Assembly: GCA_964540295.1 (NCBI GenBank)
Contig: CAZIMT010000030.1
Span: 1-24,979 of the forward strand
From: CAZCPB01 sp964540295
GTDB taxonomy: Bacteria > Planctomycetota > Phycisphaerae > Phycisphaerales > UBA1924
Direction of reading: 5' to 3'
DNA length: 24,979 bases
Numbering within the stretch: the stretch's first letter is position 1; each line of letters begins with the position of its first letter. Shown one piece after another: positions 22,141 to 24,979 of the stretch. The notes beneath the pieces were generated by a model. It did no database searches, was not told the origin of the DNA, and saw only the letters and a program-made list of their open reading frames with translations. The translations under genes and the position numbers were made by a program.

Positions 22141-22164
22141 CCGATGAGCAAAATGAGGTATACT
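22135..22164 (+). promoter_or_regulatory. Candidate sigma-70-type promoter of the hybrid kinase gene
   Basis: TTTGCA (22135-22140) and TATACT (22159-22164) are 18 bp apart; TTGCAC with 17 bp is an equivalent reading. The start codon lies about 40 bases downstream of the -10, a reasonable leader that includes the GGGGAG ribosome-binding site. Confidence 0.55.
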
Positions 22165-22201
22165 CCTCTCTGTCCTCGTGCTGGCACGTGGGGAGTAGGC
22201 T

Positions 22202-24979
22202 GTGATCCTAATGAGATCAGCTCGATTTGTGGAGCGACTGAGGTCGTTCATAGCGAGCTTGACCGGCCGGTCCGCACGCCTGACGCGCCATTCGAGCTGG
22301 CGGATCCGCCGATTCGCGACCGCCATCGCGTCGAGCTTGCTGGTCGCTCTTGCGTGGTGCTCCCCGGGTTTGACCACGCTCGCCTTCTCGCGTGATGCAC
22401 GGTCGCAAGTGCAGCGCCAATCGCCGCACCACCGCACCGAAAAAACCAAGATTGTCGTCGGCGTGAGTCAGATCTACAAGGCGCTGGCCTGGGTCGATGA
22501 CGACGGGCAGCCCGAAGGGCTTGCGGCGGAGGTCTTTCGCGCGGCGGCTTCTGCGGTCGGGCTCGAAGTCGAGTTCCGAGTTGTGAAGTTCTCGGATCAG
22601 AAAGAAGCGCTGAACTCCGGGACCGTCGACGCGCTGGTGTGCCTGCCGGTCACCAACGAGTGGATCGCCGGGGCCGCGTACGCGCAGCCGATTCTGATCA
22701 GCGACGGCGTGGTCTACTCGAGGCGGAACTCACCCACCTTGAACTCTGCGGCCGCCCTCATCGGGCAGCGCGTGGGCGTGTCGCTCTACGGCCCGGAGCA
22801 CTTCTGGTTGACTCAGCAGGGCGCAAGCGCGACGACCATGGCGCAGACCGTCAGTGAGCTGATGGTCGAACTGATCGAAGGACGGATCGACTACCTGCCC
22901 ACCGCGCGATTTCGCGGGCGGCTCGCGCTCTCGACCTTGCCCAACGCTTCCTCGATCGTGGAGACCGAGATCGAGGGCGGCGGGTTCCGCAGCAGCTACG
23001 CGGCGGTGGTTCGTCAGGGCGACACGGCGCTGCTGGGCGACCTCAACGACGGGCTCTTGATCATCCGCGATCGCGGCGACTTTGATCGCATATACCAGAG
23101 CAGGATCGGGAACCTTCAGCCGCGCCCCGCGCCGCCGGGGACTGTGTCACGGCGCGTGGTGGAGTGGTCCGCGATCGGCGTGCTGGGCGTTCTGGTGTGG
23201 GTCGGCTTGTGGCAGTGGATGTTGCGATCTCAGCTTGCCAAGCGAACACGCGAGCTGCGAACCAGCGAGTCCAAGTACCGCGGGTTTTTCGAGAATTGCC
23301 AAGACGCGGTGATGATCGTGGACCCGGAGACGAGCGTGATCCTCGACGCCAACCGGGCCGCGGAAACCATCTACGGGTACGCGGACCAAGAACTCCGCGA
23401 GATGCTTATCAGCCGGGTCACCACGGACTTGGACGGCGCTCGCCGAGCTATGACACAAGTCATGGAGTCTGACGGCTTGATGGCCATACGCTGCCGGCAT
23501 GTCCGCAAGAACGGTGATCGTTTCCCCGTCGAGATCAACGTCACGACGGTCGAATCCGACGGGCGGCGGCTCGTGGTCAGCTTCGTACGAGATATCTCCG
23601 AGCGAGTCCGGTCCGAGATGGCGATGTTTGTCGACCAGGAGAACTACCGGAACATTTTCAACGGTGCGGGGTCTGGCATCTTGGTGGTCAGTGATGAGAC
23701 TGGCAAAGTCTTGGACGCCAACAGCGCGGCGTGCCGCATGTACGGGTTGGCGCACCGAGAGCTGGTTGGGTCGGGGCTTGCCGCGCTCGTTGGGACCGCG
23801 CTGGTTGAGGTCGGGTCGGGCGCTTTAGACTGGGAGGCCTTGACGGGCCGGCACCGGCACACACGCCTTGGTTCCACGAGCTTCGAGGCAGAAGTCCGAG
23901 TCTCATCCGTGGAGTTCATGAATCGACGAGCCAGGCTGCTGCTGGTGCAGGACATCACCGCGCGATTGCGAGCCGAGGACGAGCGGCGCGAGCTCGAAGC
24001 CCAGCTTCTTCAGGCCCAGAAACTCGAAGGGCTCGGCCTGCTGGCGGGTGGCATCGCGCACGATTTCAACAACCTCCTCGTTGGGATCATGGGCAACGCG
24101 GACATGGCGGCGTCTCAGGCCGCGCCCGGCAGCGAGGTCCGAGACCGGCTTGTTGAGATCGTCTCGGCAACCCGCTACGCCTCGGACCTCACGCATCAGC
24201 TGCTAGCCTATGCCGGGCGAGTGCAGTTCAGCCCGGGCGCGGTCGACCTGCGTTCGCTCTGCCGCGACAGCGTCCGGTTGCTGGGCGCGCGTCTCGGTGC
24301 CAACGTCAGGATCGAGTTCGATTTTCCGGAGCGGATGAGCCTCGTCAACGCCGACCCGACCCTGCTCCGGCAGGTGGTGACCAACCTGCTCGTGAACGCG
24401 TCGGACGCGCTGGGCGAGATGTCCGGGGTCGTGACCGTGTCGGTGAAGATCAAGCAGGTTGGCCTCGTTGAGCGAGACGCCCGGCCGGTCGAGCACGCAC
24501 TTTCCCCAGGCCAGTACGCGTGCATCGAGGTGAGCGACACCGGGTGCGGCATCGAGGCCTCCAGGCTCGGCACGATCTTCGATCCGTTCGTTTCGTCAAA
24601 GGCCGCTGGGGGTGCTGGGCGGGGTGGTGTGGGGATTGGAGGTGGGCGTGGGCTCGGCTTGGCGGTCGCGATGAGCGTCGTGAAGCGTCACCGCGGCAGC
24701 ATCGAAGTCCGCTCGCAGCCCGGCGAGGGCTCCACGTTCCGGGTTCTGATCCCCGTGGTGGGCGCCATGGTGAGCGTTGTTGCGGGCGCCGACGCGACAA
24801 GGGGTCCTGTGAACGAGCGTCCGGCCTCAGGCGGGGCTGTGGGTGGGGCCGTGGGGCGTGTGCTCTTGGCGGACGATGAGCCAAGGGTACTCGACGTGAC
24901 GCGGCGGTTGCTCGAATCCAAAGGCTGGTCGGTCCGCGTGGTCCCTGACGGCCGGGCTCTTCTTGACGTCATCGTGGGG
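22202..24979 (+). CDS. Hybrid sensor histidine kinase with SBP-type periplasmic sensor, 3' end beyond the window
   Basis: 926 codons are visible. After a basic n-region comes a signal-peptide core (RRFATAIASSLLVALAW, about residues 44-60). A family-3 solute-binding domain follows at about 83-305 (KIVVGVSQIYKALAW, RGDFDRIYQSRIG), and a transmembrane helix at about 322-342. Two PAS domains lie at about 355-475 and 478-600. The HisKA H-box is GGIAHDFNNLL with His620. The ATPase has NLLVNASDAL, DTGCGIE (Asp779) and GGRGLGLAVA. A receiver domain begins at about 886 with acidic DDE at 891-893 and is cut by the window end. The design parallels BvgS/EvgS: a bound ligand would trigger His-to-Asp transfer. 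GTG at 22202 is preferred because GGGGAG lies six bases upstream; ATG at 22211 is the alternative. Confidence 0.93.
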   Translation, partial: MILMRSARFVERLRSFIASLTGRSARLTRHSSWRIRRFATAIASSLLVALAWCSPGLTTLAFSRDARSQVQRQSPHHRTEKTKIVVGVSQIYKALAWVDDDGQPEGLAAEVFRAAASAVGLEVEFRVVKFSDQKEALNSGTVDALVCLPVTNEWIAGAAYAQPILISDGVVYSRRNSPTLNSAAALIGQRVGVSLYGPEHFWLTQQGASATTMAQTVSELMVELIEGRIDYLPTARFRGRLALSTLPNASSIVETEIEGGGFRSSYAAVVRQGDTALLGDLNDGLLIIRDRGDFDRIYQSRIGNLQPRPAPPGTVSRRVVEWSAIGVLGVLVWVGLWQWMLRSQLAKRTRELRTSESKYRGFFENCQDAVMIVDPETSVILDANRAAETIYGYADQELREMLISRVTTDLDGARRAMTQVMESDGLMAIRCRHVRKNGDRFPVEINVTTVESDGRRLVVSFVRDISERVRSEMAMFVDQENYRNIFNGAGSGILVVSDETGKVLDANSAACRMYGLAHRELVGSGLAALVGTALVEVGSGALDWEALTGRHRHTRLGSTSFEAEVRVSSVEFMNRRARLLLVQDITARLRAEDERRELEAQLLQAQKLEGLGLLAGGIAHDFNNLLVGIMGNADMAASQAAPGSEVRDRLVEIVSATRYASDLTHQLLAYAGRVQFSPGAVDLRSLCRDSVRLLGARLGANVRIEFDFPERMSLVNADPTLLRQVVTNLLVNASDALGEMSGVVTVSVKIKQVGLVERDARPVEHALSPGQYACIEVSDTGCGIEASRLGTIFDPFVSSKAAGGAGRGGVGIGGGRGLGLAVAMSVVKRHRGSIEVRSQPGEGSTFRVLIPVVGAMVSVVAGADATRGPVNERPASGGAVGGAVGRVLLADDEPRVLDVTRRLLESKGWSVRVVPDGRALLDVIVG

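Larger units (their letters stand above)
21884..22201. other. Intergenic region upstream of the sensor kinase
   Basis: This 318-base stretch contains, in order, the 11-bp tandem repeat, a 7-bp stem (ACCGCTC at 21943-21949 with GAGCGGT at 21965-21971, no T run), a featureless middle, then the direct repeats and promoter described separately. No gene is supported on either strand. Confidence 0.6.

Noticed and set aside
22440..22448. Possible frameshift in an A-run between the kinase signal peptide and sensor domain
   Set aside because: Recounting shows six A residues, which keeps signal peptide, sensor and kinase domains in one continuous frame.
21928..22449. 173-codon minus-strand frame upstream of and over the kinase start
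   Set aside because: It has no family motifs, runs opposite the kinase signal peptide and through the promoter repeats.

Overview
This is a GC-rich draft-assembly window with one scaffold gap of exactly 100 N at 21600-21699. The gene styles suggest a Planctomycetota bacterium, perhaps of the Phycisphaerae: a lone rpsL-rpsG pair, REP-like palindromes between genes, and many sugar-nucleotide and glycosyltransferase genes. That assignment is inference from style and no marker here proves it.

Layout. (1) Positions 1-2640, plus strand: lipid beta-oxidation, with the 3' end of a FadB/FadJ-type crotonase gene and a long acyl-CoA dehydrogenase closed by a good intrinsic terminator. (2) 2906-4818, plus strand: two tandem family-2 glycosyltransferases. 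The first is intact; the second has no start codon in its N-terminal frame and an internal frameshift. (3) 13981 down to 4860, minus strand: an eight-gene surface-polysaccharide or glycoside cluster. In transcription order it encodes a glycosyltransferase, a three-part C-methyltransferase, a UDP-glucuronate decarboxylase-like SDR, a UDP-glucose dehydrogenase, an NAD-dependent epimerase, an FAD oxidoreductase of the UDP-galactopyranose-mutase/amine-oxidase kind, a glucose-1-phosphate cytidylyltransferase-like enzyme and a PIG-L deacetylase. (4) 15706 down to 14564, minus strand: rpsL and rpsG, ended by a strong terminator and without fusA or tuf beside them. (5) 18925 down to 15999, minus strand: a fused cytidylyltransferase-sugar kinase (HldE-like, domains in reverse order) and another family-2 glycosyltransferase; divergent from these is a GT4-like glycosyltransferase at 19172. 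(6) 20626-21471, minus strand: an SDR oxidoreductase. (7) After the gap: the lysine-rich C-terminus of an unknown protein, an 11-bp tandem repeat, then a large hybrid sensor histidine kinase with a periplasmic SBP-type sensor, running off the window end.

Together, regions 2, 3 and 5 look like one surface-glycan locus that surrounds two housekeeping ribosomal genes. UDP-glucose would be oxidised to UDP-glucuronate and decarboxylated to UDP-xylose. A second branch, with cytidylyltransferase, C-methyltransferase, epimerase, FAD enzyme and deacetylase, would make a modified sugar. The glycosyltransferases would assemble the product.

The most notable points are: arginine at S12 position 88, where K88R gives streptomycin resistance in other bacteria; the broken tandem glycosyltransferase; the swapped-order kinase-cytidylyltransferase fusion with a degenerate kinase motif; and several uncatalogued short repeats (14-bp, 11-bp and palindromic). 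I found no CRISPR array, transposase, tRNA or rRNA.
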